Translations under genes and position numbers: made by a program
Notes under the pieces: model-generated
The model's input: the letters and a program-made list of their open reading frames with translations, nothing else
Told to the model about the DNA's origin: nothing
Databases searched by the model: none
NCBI GenBank assembly: GCA_903829945.1
Contig: CAIKRV010000002.1
Span: 1 to 58,629 of the forward strand
Direction of reading: 5' to 3'
Source of the DNA: an uncultured bacterium
GTDB lineage: Bacteria; Bacteroidota; Bacteroidia; CAILMK01
Length of the DNA stretch: 58,629 nt
Shown here: in pieces, positions 22,456-31,366 of the stretch
Numbering within the stretch: the first letter of the stretch is position 1
Layout: every line of letters starts with the position of its first letter

Positions 22456-23670
22456 ATGACACCTTTAAAAATTGGAATACTGCGAGAAGGTAAGGTTCCG
22501 GAAGATAATCGAACCCCATTAAAACCTCGGCAATGTAAGGACTTAATGGAACGCTTTAATAATATATCAATTGTAGTTCAAAGTAGTATGCATCGCTGCT
22601 GCAAAGATGAAGACTACAGAAAATTTGGAATTGAAGTTGTTGAAAATATGAGTTCTTGCGATTTACTGCTAGGTATAAAAGAAGTTCGTGTAGATTGGCT
22701 AATCCCTGAAAAAACGTATATGTTTTTTTCACATACCACTAAAAAACAAGCACATAATCAAAAATTACTCCAAGCCATTGCGGCTAAAAATGATACTTTA
22801 ATTGATTACGAAATGCTTACCGATGAAAAAGGCAATCGCTTAATCGGTTTTGGAAAATGGGCAGGCATTGTAGGAGCACATTATGCATTGGTAATGATTG
22901 GTCAAGCTTTTGAACTTTACCATTTAAAGGCTGCAAATAAATGTGTAAATCTTCAGGAAGTATTGGATCAATATGAGGATGTTGTATTCCCAAACTTAAA
23001 ATATGTGGTAACAGGGAGCGGAAGAGTGGCCACCGGGGCGATTGAGGTTATGCATGTAGCAGGAATTCAACAAGTAACAAAGGAAGAATTCTTGACTAAA
23101 ACCTTTGCGTATCCTGTTTTTGTGCAATTATTCTCGGAAGATTTATATGAAAATATGGAAGGTCAAGCATACAATAGAAAACATTTTCATGCCCATCCGG
23201 AACAATATAGAAGCATTTTTGAGCCATTTACAAGAGTAGCTGATGTATTAATTAACTGCATATTTTGGAAACCGGGTACGGCCAGATTATTTGAATGCGA
23301 TGATATTAAAAAACAGGATTTTAAAATTAATGTTATTGCTGATGTCTCTTGTGATGTAAATGGTGCCGTGCCGATTACCTTCAAAGAAACTACCATACAA
23401 GATCCTTTATACGGCGTGGATAAAACCAATTTAGAAATAACTGCACCCTATGCCAAAAACACCATATCTTTAATGGCAGTAAGTAACTTACCAAATGAAT
23501 TGCCTTTAGATGCCTCCCGTGATTTTGGAATTGTGATGATGGATACCGTCATTCCTAAATTTCTCTATAGCCAGGATTTCCCAATTTTTGAACGTGCTAC
23601 CATTATCCGAAATGGTGAACTAACTCCAAGGTATCACTATTTGAATGATTATTTGCAACCTGAAAATTAA
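22456..23670 (+). CDS. saccharopine dehydrogenase (LYS1)-like / AlaDH-PNT family oxidoreductase
   Basis: A 404-residue two-domain NAD-dependent dehydrogenase. The N-terminal substrate domain has PEDNRTPLKPRQ, LLLGIKEV with Lys75, and FFSHTTKKQ with His93. These positions match the catalytic Lys and His of fungal lysine-forming saccharopine dehydrogenase, and FGKWAGIVGAH also fits. The nucleotide-binding motif is VVTGSGRVATGA. A general alanine dehydrogenase role is less likely. No saccharopine reductase or lysine pathway gene is nearby, so the metabolic role is open. It has its own, possibly leaderless, promoter. Confidence 0.78.
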   Translation: MTPLKIGILREGKVPEDNRTPLKPRQCKDLMERFNNISIVVQSSMHRCCKDEDYRKFGIEVVENMSSCDLLLGIKEVRVDWLIPEKTYMFFSHTTKKQAHNQKLLQAIAAKNDTLIDYEMLTDEKGNRLIGFGKWAGIVGAHYALVMIGQAFELYHLKAANKCVNLQEVLDQYEDVVFPNLKYVVTGSGRVATGAIEVMHVAGIQQVTKEEFLTKTFAYPVFVQLFSEDLYENMEGQAYNRKHFHAHPEQYRSIFEPFTRVADVLINCIFWKPGTARLFECDDIKKQDFKINVIADVSCDVNGAVPITFKETTIQDPLYGVDKTNLEITAPYAKNTISLMAVSNLPNELPLDASRDFGIVMMDTVIPKFLYSQDFPIFERATIIRNGELTPRYHYLNDYLQPEN

Positions 23671-23697
23671 GTCTGCCGCTTAAATTCTTATTTTATC

Positions 23698-23705
23698 TAG
23701 CTTTG
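23698..23705 (+). promoter_or_regulatory. -7 promoter element (TAGCTTTG)
   Basis: TAGCTTTG followed by C lies 11 bases before the ATG at 23717. Confidence 0.55.
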
Positions 23706-23716
23706 CAAATCATTCT

Positions 23717-24283
23717 ATGAAAAAATACCTTTTCCTCATTTGCCTTGGATTTTTAGTATATAGTTGCCAAACCCCGGTAAAAAAGCCTAGCCCTCAAGAG
23801 GACTTACTGAAATTGGTACAAAACGTACCCAACATTACATTCCCTTTCAAAACGGATAGTTTAAGCCATCAAAAAATTTGGGAACCGGACGGTCATTTAC
23901 CTAATCATCCAAGCAAAGTTGATAGCATCAAAAGATGGATAATTGGAAAAGTATTTGAAAATGATTCCTGTTATTGTTTTATTTATAAAATAAAACTTGG
24001 TAGTAATCAATTAATTCTTAAGACCTTTACTAAAAGTGGAAGATTAATTAATCAAGTTCAATTACAGTCAGTATCAGACAATACAAAGCTAGCCAACGAT
24101 GTGAGTAGTCAATTAAAAGTTGAATCCATACTAAGTAAAGATAAAATAATTTTACAAACAGATAGCTTTTTTGATGCTAAAGGCAAGACTACTAAATTAT
24201 TAATCGTTTCTCATGCCAAATTCAAAGTGTTTGATAACGGTATTATAAAATATCTGGGCGGAGAAGAAAAAAAGATTTTATAA
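23717..24283 (+). CDS. small lipoprotein, function unknown
   Basis: A 188-residue precursor with a signal peptide ending in the lipobox LVYSC, so the mature protein begins at Cys17, probably anchored in the outer or inner membrane. A proline/lysine-rich linker precedes a globular part rich in beta-strand-like segments. A weak repeat of short hydrophobic strands (FENDSCYCFIYKIKLG, LILKTFTKSGRLINQVQL) suggests a small beta-propeller-like or sandwich fold. No family is recognised. It stands alone between the dehydrogenase and gcvP. Confidence 0.7.
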   Translation: MKKYLFLICLGFLVYSCQTPVKKPSPQEDLLKLVQNVPNITFPFKTDSLSHQKIWEPDGHLPNHPSKVDSIKRWIIGKVFENDSCYCFIYKIKLGSNQLILKTFTKSGRLINQVQLQSVSDNTKLANDVSSQLKVESILSKDKIILQTDSFFDAKGKTTKLLIVSHAKFKVFDNGIIKYLGGEEKKIL

Positions 24284-24353
24284 TCTACAAACAGGATCTT
24301 CCTTCATTTATTTTTTCATCCTTGTGGTACAAGACAGAGTTTACTTTTGCGTA

Positions 24354-24361
24354 ACTTTGCG
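24354..24361 (+). promoter_or_regulatory. -7 promoter element of gcvP (TAACTTTG)
   Basis: TAACTTTG followed by C lies 30 bases before the gcvP ATG at 24392. A second match, TACTTTTG, overlaps just upstream at 24344-24351. The boxes lie across the TTG at 24347, which rules that codon out as the start. Confidence 0.6.
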
Positions 24362-24391
24362 GCAAATTTTAACGATTTTATTTTCAAGAAA

Positions 24392-27262
24392 ATGAATGAT
24401 ATCATACGCAGCACCGACGATTTTGTAAATCGTCACATCGGTCCAAATGAACATGCTACCCAACAAATGTTGAATACTATTGGTGTTCAGTCACTTGACC
24501 AACTTATTGATGAAACGGTTCCGGCGGCTATCCGCAGAAAGGATGCCTTGAACATACCTACAGCATTGAGTGAATATGAAATGCTTAAAGAATTAAAATC
24601 AATAGCTGCCAAAAATAAAGTTTATAAATCCTACCTCGGACTTGGATACTATGGAACAATAGTTCCTCCTGTAAATCTGCGTAATATCATGGAGAATCCG
24701 GGATGGTACACGCAATATACTCCTTACCAAGCTGAAATTGCACAAGGCAGGTTAGAGGCATTATTGAATTTCCAAACCATGGTAACTGACCTAACAGGAA
24801 TGGAAATTGCCAATGCCTCACTATTGGATGAAGCAACGGCTGCTTCAGAAGCCATGATATTATTTAATCATTCTAAGGATAAACATAAAGGGAATAAATT
24901 TTTTGTTGCAAAAGATTGTTTTCCACAAACCATCGATGTTTTAATAACGCGCGCGGCTCCACTAGGAATTGAGCTTATTATTGATGACCTTAAAAACATA
25001 CAATTTAGTGATGAAATATTTGGTGCACTTATTCAGTATCCCAACGCGAGCGGAGAGGTAATGAATTACGCTTCATTCTGTGATGAAGCACATGCGAATA
25101 GTTGTTATGTAGCTGTAGCTGCCGATTTATTAAGTCTGGCTATATTGACACCTCCGGGAGAATGGGGTGCCGATGTGGTCCTTGGAAATGCCCAAAGATT
25201 TGGTGTTCCAATGGGCTACGGCGGGCCACATGCTGCTTTCTTCGCTACAAAAGATACTTTCAAAAGAGAAATGCCGGGTCGTATTATCGGTGTTTCCATA
25301 GATGCTAATGGTAAACAAGCTTACCGCATGGCTTTACAAACACGCGAACAACATATTCGTAGAGAAAAAGCTACTTCCAATATTTGCACGGCACAAGCAT
25401 TATTGGCCATCATGTCCAGTATGTACGGCGTTTATCATGGCCCAAAAGGTATTCGTGGTATTGCGCTAAGAATTCATGCATCCGCTAAAGTTTTGGCCCA
25501 TGCCTTAGAAAAAGCAGGATTAAAAATTAGCCATCAAAACTTTTTTGATACCATTGCCATTGATGGTGCTAAGGTAGAAGAAGTGCGTACACGAGCATTG
25601 AAAGCAGAAATGAATTTCAGATATGACGGGAATAATATTATTGGTATTTCCTTGGATGAAACCGTAGGTGTGGCCGATTTAAATAAAATTATTGAAGTCA
25701 TTACAGGTAATTCTAATATTACTATCAGTGCTGAGGAAATCATTGCAGCAATGAATAATGGCGTAGATGGTAATTTTGCACGTACCAGTACTTTCATGGG
25801 GCATCCGGTATTTAATATGCATCATTCAGAATCTGAAATGTTACGTTATATTAAATCATTAGAAAATAAAGATTTGTCTTTAACCCATAGTATGATTTCT
25901 TTGGGTTCTTGTACCATGAAGCTAAATGCAACCACAGAGATGATTCCGGTGACGTGGCCTGAATTTGGCAATATGCATCCATTCGCACCTCTTAATCAAG
26001 CTGAAGGTTACCTGGAAATTTTCAATAATTTATCCTCTGATTTAAAATCAATCACCGGGTTTCATGGTATTTCTTTACAACCCAATTCAGGTGCACAGGG
26101 CGAATATGCAGGATTAATGGTTATTCGTCAATATTTTATTGATAGAGGTGAAGGGCATAGAAATATAGCCTTAATTCCTTCCTCAGCGCATGGCACCAAT
26201 CCTGCTTCCGCAGTAATGGCCGGAATGAAAGTGGTGGTTACCAAATGTGATGAGCATGGTAATATTGATGTTGCTGATATGCGCGAAAAAGCGACCCAGT
26301 ATAAAAACGAGTTAGCTTGTTTAATGGTAACCTACCCTTCTACGCATGGTGTATTTGAAGAAAGCATAATTGAAATTTGCCAAATAATCCATGAAAATGG
26401 TGGACAAGTATATATGGATGGGGCCAATATGAATGCACAGGTTGGATTGACCAGTCCCGGCTTAATTGGTGCGGACGTATGTCATTTAAACTTGCATAAA
26501 ACGTTTTGTATTCCTCATGGCGGTGGTGGCCCTGGCATGGGACCAATTGGCGTTGCTGAACACTTGACACCGTATCTTCCGGGGCATTCGGTAGTAAGTA
26601 TGGGAGATAAAAAATCAATACATGCGGTATCTGCAGCCCCTTGGAGTAGTGCCAGCATTCTTTTAATTTCTTATGCATATATCAGGATGATGGGTGGAGA
26701 TGGATTAGTGAATGCAACTAAATATGCAATTTTGAATGCCAATTATATGAAGGCGCGTTTAGAACCGTATTATCCGGTATTATACAGTGGTGCTAATGGG
26801 CGTTGTGCGCATGAAATGATTTTAGACCCACGTAAATTTAAACAAAGTGCCGGTGTAGAAGTTGAGGATATCGCTAAACGATTGATGGATTATGGTTTCC
26901 ATGCTCCAACCGTTAGTTTTCCGGTACCGGGTACTTTAATGGTAGAACCCACAGAATCAGAACCTAAAGAAGAATTAGATCGTTTTTGCGAGGCCATGAT
27001 TGCCATTCGTAAAGAAATTGATGAAATTGATTTAGGTATTGCAGATAAAGCAGATAATGTTTTAAAACATGCACCTCATACTGCTGAAACTGCCTTAGCT
27101 GATGAATGGAACCATTCATATTCAAGGACTAAAGCAGTTTATCCGGCAGAATGGGTGAAGGCAAGAAAATTCTGGCCATCGGTAGGACGTATTAATAATA
27201 CTTATGGTGACAGGAATTTATTCTGCGTTTGTCCCCCGATAGAGGAATACGCAACAGCTTAA
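24392..27262 (+). CDS. gcvP: glycine dehydrogenase (decarboxylating), P protein
   Basis: The P protein of the glycine cleavage system decarboxylates glycine with pyridoxal phosphate and passes the aminomethyl group to the H protein. The 956-residue single chain has the fused alpha and beta halves. It starts with [14 protein letters not shown], then PLP-site elements including [17 protein letters not shown], where Lys703 forms the Schiff base. I use the ATG at 24392, because the upstream frame contains the promoter. gcvT and gcvH are not nearby. No glycine riboswitch is visible upstream. A terminator follows. Confidence 0.96.
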   Translation: MNDIIRSTDDFVNRHIGPNEHATQQMLNTIGVQSLDQLIDETVPAAIRRKDALNIPTALSEYEMLKELKSIAAKNKVYKSYLGLGYYGTIVPPVNLRNIMENPGWYTQYTPYQAEIAQGRLEALLNFQTMVTDLTGMEIANASLLDEATAASEAMILFNHSKDKHKGNKFFVAKDCFPQTIDVLITRAAPLGIELIIDDLKNIQFSDEIFGALIQYPNASGEVMNYASFCDEAHANSCYVAVAADLLSLAILTPPGEWGADVVLGNAQRFGVPMGYGGPHAAFFATKDTFKREMPGRIIGVSIDANGKQAYRMALQTREQHIRREKATSNICTAQALLAIMSSMYGVYHGPKGIRGIALRIHASAKVLAHALEKAGLKISHQNFFDTIAIDGAKVEEVRTRALKAEMNFRYDGNNIIGISLDETVGVADLNKIIEVITGNSNITISAEEIIAAMNNGVDGNFARTSTFMGHPVFNMHHSESEMLRYIKSLENKDLSLTHSMISLGSCTMKLNATTEMIPVTWPEFGNMHPFAPLNQAEGYLEIFNNLSSDLKSITGFHGISLQPNSGAQGEYAGLMVIRQYFIDRGEGHRNIALIPSSAHGTNPASAVMAGMKVVVTKCDEHGNIDVADMREKATQYKNELACLMVTYPSTHGVFEESIIEICQIIHENGGQVYMDGANMNAQVGLTSPGLIGADVCHLNLHKTFCIPHGGGGPGMGPIGVAEHLTPYLPGHSVVSMGDKKSIHAVSAAPWSSASILLISYAYIRMMGGDGLVNATKYAILNANYMKARLEPYYPVLYSGANGRCAHEMILDPRKFKQSAGVEVEDIAKRLMDYGFHAPTVSFPVPGTLMVEPTESEPKEELDRFCEAMIAIRKEIDEIDLGIADKADNVLKHAPHTAETALADEWNHSYSRTKAVYPAEWVKARKFWPSVGRINNTYGDRNLFCVCPPIEEYATA

Positions 27263-27283
27263 ATTTTAGTAATTTAACATATT

Positions 27284-27316
27284 AATGCCACCTTTAGAAG
27301 GTGGCATTTTTTTTGG
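27284..27316 (+). terminator. terminator after gcvP
   Basis: An 11-bp perfect stem (AATGCCACCTT with its complement) around the loop TAG is followed by eight T residues, 21 bases after the gcvP stop. Confidence 0.9.
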
Positions 27317-27419
27317 ATTTAATCTCATCTGGAAATAAAATTCTTAGATCTATCAAAAGATAAATATAAACATATATTTTTATTATATGTTGAAAATCAA
27401 TTATTTAAAATCTTAAAAT

Positions 27420-27439
27420 ATTTTTCAGGCCTGAAAAAT
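27420..27439. repeat. 20-bp perfect palindrome upstream of the topoisomerase gene
   Basis: ATTTTTCAGGCCTGAAAAAT is a perfect, uninterrupted 20-base palindrome. It lies about 100 bases past the gcvP terminator and 32 bases before the -7 box of the topoisomerase gene. A palindrome with no loop is better suited to binding a dimeric regulator than to termination. Confidence 0.6.
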
Positions 27440-27471
27440 TGATAAAGTTTTTAGCATTGCTATGCTTGCTA

Positions 27472-27479
27472 TATATTTG
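27472..27479 (+). promoter_or_regulatory. -7 promoter element of the topoisomerase gene (TATATTTG), start-proximal
   Basis: TATATTTG followed by C ends 5 bases before the ATG at 27485, implying a leaderless or nearly leaderless mRNA. Confidence 0.55.
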
Positions 27480-27484
27480 CACCT

Positions 27485-30166
27485 ATGAAAGAAGAGGTAA
27501 AGCCGGAGGGAGAAGAAAGTATTCATCAAGTGAAGGCAGTTGATGGGATGTATGAAAATTACTTCCTTGATTATGCCTCGTATGTAATTCTTGAGCGTGC
27601 GGTACCAGCCATGGAAGACGGGCTTAAGCCTGTACAGCGCAGGATTTTACATGCCATGAAAGAAATGGATGATGGTCGTTTCAATAAAGTTGCGAACATT
27701 ATCGGCTCCTCTATGCAATACCACCCGCATGGCGATGCGGCTATTGGCGATGCCATTGTAAATCTCGGTCAAAAAGAGCTTTTAATTGAAACTCAAGGTA
27801 ACTGGGGTGATATCAGAACCGGAGATCCGGCAGCTGCTCCCAGATATATTGAGGCTCGACTTTCAAAATTTGCTTTAGAAGTAGCCTTCAATGCCCAAAC
27901 CACGGTATGGCAATCATCTTATGATGGAAGAAAAAAGGAGCCCGTAACCTTACCTATGAAATTCCCTTTACTCCTGGCACAAGGCGTAGATGGTATTGCA
28001 GTGGGCCTAGCTACTAAAATTATGCCTCATAATTTTATTGAGTTGGTCAATGCTTCTATAGATATATTAAGAAAAAAATCCGTTAATCTGCTTCCGGATT
28101 TTCCTACCGGTGGAACAGCTGATTTCTCCAATTATAATGAAGGTAAACGTGGAGGCAAAATTCGTGTTAGGGCAAAAATAGAAGAGCAAGACAAAAGAAC
28201 TTTATTAATTAAAGATATTCCCTACGGTACTACTACTACTTCCTTAATGGAAAGTATTGTAAAAGCAAATGATATCGGGAAAATCAAAATTAAAAAAGTA
28301 ATTGATAACACTGCAAAGGATGTTGAAATTGAAATTCAACTGCATCCAGGCACTTCCCCGGATATAACCATTGACGCATTGTATGCTTTTACAGAATGTG
28401 AAGTTTCTATTTCTCCTAACGCTTGTTTGATTATTGACGACAAGCCGGTATTCATGGGAGTAAATGATATTCTAAAAGTCAATACACGCAATACCGTTGA
28501 TTTATTAAAACGTGAACTCGAAATTAAACGTGGAGAATTGGAAGATAAATGGCACTTCTCTTCTCTTGAAAAAATATTTATTGAAAAAAGGATTTATCAC
28601 AGAATTGAAGAGTGCGAAACATGGGAAGCCGTCATTCAAGAAATTGATAAAGGATTAAAACCTTATAAAAAATTATTTAAGCGTATCATTACCGAAGAAG
28701 ATATCGTTCGCTTAACTGAAATAAAAATTAAGCGTATTTCTAAGTTTGATTCTTTTAAAGCCAATGAGGCCATTAAGGCATTGGAAAATGATATTAAGGA
28801 AGTTAATTATCATTTAGAAAACTTAGTAGAATATGCGATTAATTATTATAAAAATCTACTTAAAAAATATTCTGCAGGCAAAGAAAGAAAAACTGAAATT
28901 CGCAATTTCGAAGTTATCAAAGCCAGTAGCGTTGCGGTTGCCAATCAAAAATTATTCGTTAATCGTGAAGAAGGTTTCATCGGATATGGACTTAAAAAAG
29001 ATGAATACATTTCTGAATGTTCCGATTTAGATGATATTATTATTTTTAGACGAGACGGGAAATGTTTAGTAACTAAAGTCTCCGAGAAATCTTTTGTAGG
29101 AAAAGATATCATCCATGTGCAAGTATGGAAGAAAAATGATGAGCGCATGATTTATAATATGGCTTATGTAGACGGTAAAACCGGAATAAGCAAAGTAAAA
29201 CGATTTGCAGTAACGGCAATTACCAGGGATAAGGAATATGATTTAACCAGTGGCAATCCAAGGTCTAAAGTATTATATTTTTCTGCTAATCCAAATTCGG
29301 AATCAGAAATTGTAAATGTAATGCTCTCCCCTGCCTCCGGAGCAAGAAATAAAATATTTGATTTTGATTTTGCAGAATTAGAAATTAAAGGAAGAGCTTC
29401 TCAAGGAAATATTTTGAGTAAGTATGCCATAAAGCAAATTAAATTCAAAGAAAAAGGCGCTTCTACTTTAGGAGGAAGAGATATTTGGTACGATGAAATT
29501 CAAGGACGTCTCAATGTAGATGAAAGAGGCAAATATCTTGGCTCGTTTGATTTGGATGATACCATCTTAGTCATCACCTCCGATGGGAATTATGAAATCA
29601 CAAATTTTGAATTAACTAATAGGTATGATGCCGAGCATGTCATGCTCATAGAGAAGTTCCGACCTGATGCCATTGTGAGTGCCGTACATTATGATATGGT
29701 ACATAAATCTACCTATATTAAACGCTTCCTTATCGAAACCACCACACAGGGTAAAAAATTTAGTTTTATCAGTGAAGGCAGAAATTCGAAATTATTATTG
29801 GTAACTACGCAATTACATCCTATTATTGAAGTGGCTACCGGTAAAAAAACGAATAAACGCTTAGTAAATATTGATTTGGTAGATTTTGTGGATGTTCGTG
29901 GTTGGAAAGCGATTGGCAATAAACTCAATGAAGATCCTATTCATGAGCTAAAACTCATCTCAGAAGATGCCTTACCGGATATTATGGCGATGGAACATCC
30001 TGAAGATTTCATGGATCCTGAAGATATGGTTATAATTAAAAAACCAATGCCGAAGGAAACAGTAGCAAAACCAAAATCATCTGTCGCAACACATCCCAAG
30101 AAATTACCGGCTACAAAAGGTAAAAAAGGTGGAAAGGGCTCCGGTGGTCAAATGAAAATGTTTTAG
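27485..30166 (+). CDS. parC: type IIA topoisomerase subunit A (topoisomerase IV, ParC-like)
   Basis: This is the DNA-cleaving subunit of a type II topoisomerase, 893 residues. The breakage-reunion domain has LDYASYVILERAVP, LKPVQRRILHAM, the resistance-determining region near MQYHPHGDAAIG (77-88), and the active-site Tyr121 in AAAPRYIEARLS. The C-terminal half is a beta-pinwheel-like domain, ending in a Lys/Gly-rich tail. The canonical GyrA box is not obvious, which with the overall form favours topoisomerase IV over gyrase. The partner ATPase subunit is not adjacent. Confidence 0.9.
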   Translation: MKEEVKPEGEESIHQVKAVDGMYENYFLDYASYVILERAVPAMEDGLKPVQRRILHAMKEMDDGRFNKVANIIGSSMQYHPHGDAAIGDAIVNLGQKELLIETQGNWGDIRTGDPAAAPRYIEARLSKFALEVAFNAQTTVWQSSYDGRKKEPVTLPMKFPLLLAQGVDGIAVGLATKIMPHNFIELVNASIDILRKKSVNLLPDFPTGGTADFSNYNEGKRGGKIRVRAKIEEQDKRTLLIKDIPYGTTTTSLMESIVKANDIGKIKIKKVIDNTAKDVEIEIQLHPGTSPDITIDALYAFTECEVSISPNACLIIDDKPVFMGVNDILKVNTRNTVDLLKRELEIKRGELEDKWHFSSLEKIFIEKRIYHRIEECETWEAVIQEIDKGLKPYKKLFKRIITEEDIVRLTEIKIKRISKFDSFKANEAIKALENDIKEVNYHLENLVEYAINYYKNLLKKYSAGKERKTEIRNFEVIKASSVAVANQKLFVNREEGFIGYGLKKDEYISECSDLDDIIIFRRDGKCLVTKVSEKSFVGKDIIHVQVWKKNDERMIYNMAYVDGKTGISKVKRFAVTAITRDKEYDLTSGNPRSKVLYFSANPNSESEIVNVMLSPASGARNKIFDFDFAELEIKGRASQGNILSKYAIKQIKFKEKGASTLGGRDIWYDEIQGRLNVDERGKYLGSFDLDDTILVITSDGNYEITNFELTNRYDAEHVMLIEKFRPDAIVSAVHYDMVHKSTYIKRFLIETTTQGKKFSFISEGRNSKLLLVTTQLHPIIEVATGKKTNKRLVNIDLVDFVDVRGWKAIGNKLNEDPIHELKLISEDALPDIMAMEHPEDFMDPEDMVIIKKPMPKETVAKPKSSVATHPKKLPATKGKKGGKGSGGQMKMF

Positions 30167-30235
30167 ACTTTTTATTATTGATTGTCTGTAATTTTAACTT
30201 GTAGTGAAGACATTTCAAGGTTATAAAATGAGGCT

Positions 30236-30907
30236 TTACTCATCCCATTTGAAAGGAGGAGGCAAATCCTTATTTATTTCCCAATCATTGTGCTCAGGTC
30301 CCTCTGATAATATGATAACCGGTGCTTGAGGTCCTTGATGTTGAAATATTATAGCACTAATAAAACCCATAAGTGCACTAAATAAATGATATTCCCAACT
30401 CATAGAAGAATCAATAGGTAATAGCCCCCAAATCATACCTCCATAAAAAAGTATAACCAACATTGAAACCCCAAGCATAGGACTATAACGTTTTCGTATG
30501 CCGGAAAAAAATAAAAAGCTTGCTAATCCATAAATCAGCCCGCTGGCTCCTATATGGTAATTCCCTCTGGCCATCATCCATACCAATACACCGCCACCTA
30601 ACCAAATAATCCCGACAACTACATAGGCCAAATTTTTATAAAAATAAAATGTAGCCGTTCCCAATACTAATAAAGGAATAGTATTGGACATCAAATGTCG
30701 GAAGTCCGCATGTAAAAATGGAGAAAGTATAATGCCCTTCAACCCTTCCACAGTTCGTGGATGATTGCCTAACATTCCAAGGGGAACGCCGCTTAAAAAT
30801 TCAAAAAGTTTAATTACCCAAAGACATATGGCAAAAATAAGTACCGGCTGTAAACTCAGCCAGAATGAACTCAATTCATACTTTACATCATTTTTCATTA
30901 AAACCAT
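30236..30907 (-). CDS. rhomboid-family intramembrane serine protease
   Basis: A 223-residue protein with six membrane helices. It shows the rhomboid pattern PFLHADFRHLMSNTIPLL, the catalytic serine in GASGLIYGLASF (Ser122) and the catalytic histidine in WEYHLFSALMG (His174). It should cut membrane proteins within the bilayer. It is probably the last gene of a leftward recR-glycosyltransferase-ridA-rhomboid group, 68 bases after ridA. The ATG at 30907 or the one at 30898 could be the start. Confidence 0.88.
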   Translation of the reverse strand: MVLMKNDVKYELSSFWLSLQPVLIFAICLWVIKLFEFLSGVPLGMLGNHPRTVEGLKGIILSPFLHADFRHLMSNTIPLLVLGTATFYFYKNLAYVVVGIIWLGGGVLVWMMARGNYHIGASGLIYGLASFLFFSGIRKRYSPMLGVSMLVILFYGGMIWGLLPIDSSMSWEYHLFSALMGFISAIIFQHQGPQAPVIILSEGPEHNDWEINKDLPPPFKWDE

Positions 30908-30975
30908 TAATATCAAAAATCAATCAAAAATGAAATTCCCGACAGATTGACAGTAAATATTAAAAATTAATAGCT

Positions 30976-31356
30976 TTATTTTTTGGCAATTACGGAAATT
31001 TCAACGTTTACATCCTTGGGCAAGCGAGAAACTTCCACTGTTTCGCGCGCAGGGAAATCACCCGTGAAATAGGAACCGTAAATCTCATTAATTTTAGCAA
31101 AATTATTAAGGTCTTTTACAAAAATAGTAGCCTTGACAACATTTGGAAAATCCAATCCGGCAGCAGTTAATATCCCGTGTATATTGGTCATTACTTGCTT
31201 GGTTTCATGTTCAATATTATCGGTAACCATGGCATTAGTTTCCGGGTTAATTGCAATTTGACCGCTTACAAATAATAAATCCCCTGCCATGACAGCTTGG
31301 CTGTATGGCCCAATAGGATTTGGAGCTTGGTTTGAATGAATAATTTCTTTTTTCAT
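30976..31356 (-). CDS. ridA: RidA-family enamine/imine deaminase
   Basis: RidA hydrolyses reactive enamine and imine intermediates released by PLP enzymes. The 126-residue protein has APNPIGPYSQAV near the start, FVSGQIAINPET and a conserved Arg in PARETVEVSRLPKD, all family features. I use the ATG at 31356. A longer frame would reach into the glycosyltransferase gene and lacks family similarity. It lies 10 bases after the glycosyltransferase stop. Confidence 0.94.
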   Translation of the reverse strand: MKKEIIHSNQAPNPIGPYSQAVMAGDLLFVSGQIAINPETNAMVTDNIEHETKQVMTNIHGILTAAGLDFPNVVKATIFVKDLNNFAKINEIYGSYFTGDFPARETVEVSRLPKDVNVEISVIAKK

Positions 31357-31366
31357 TGTTTTAGTT

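Noticed and set aside
24284-24391. Possible glycine riboswitch before gcvP
   Set aside because: The leader after the promoter is only about 25-30 bases and shows no tandem aptamer structure.
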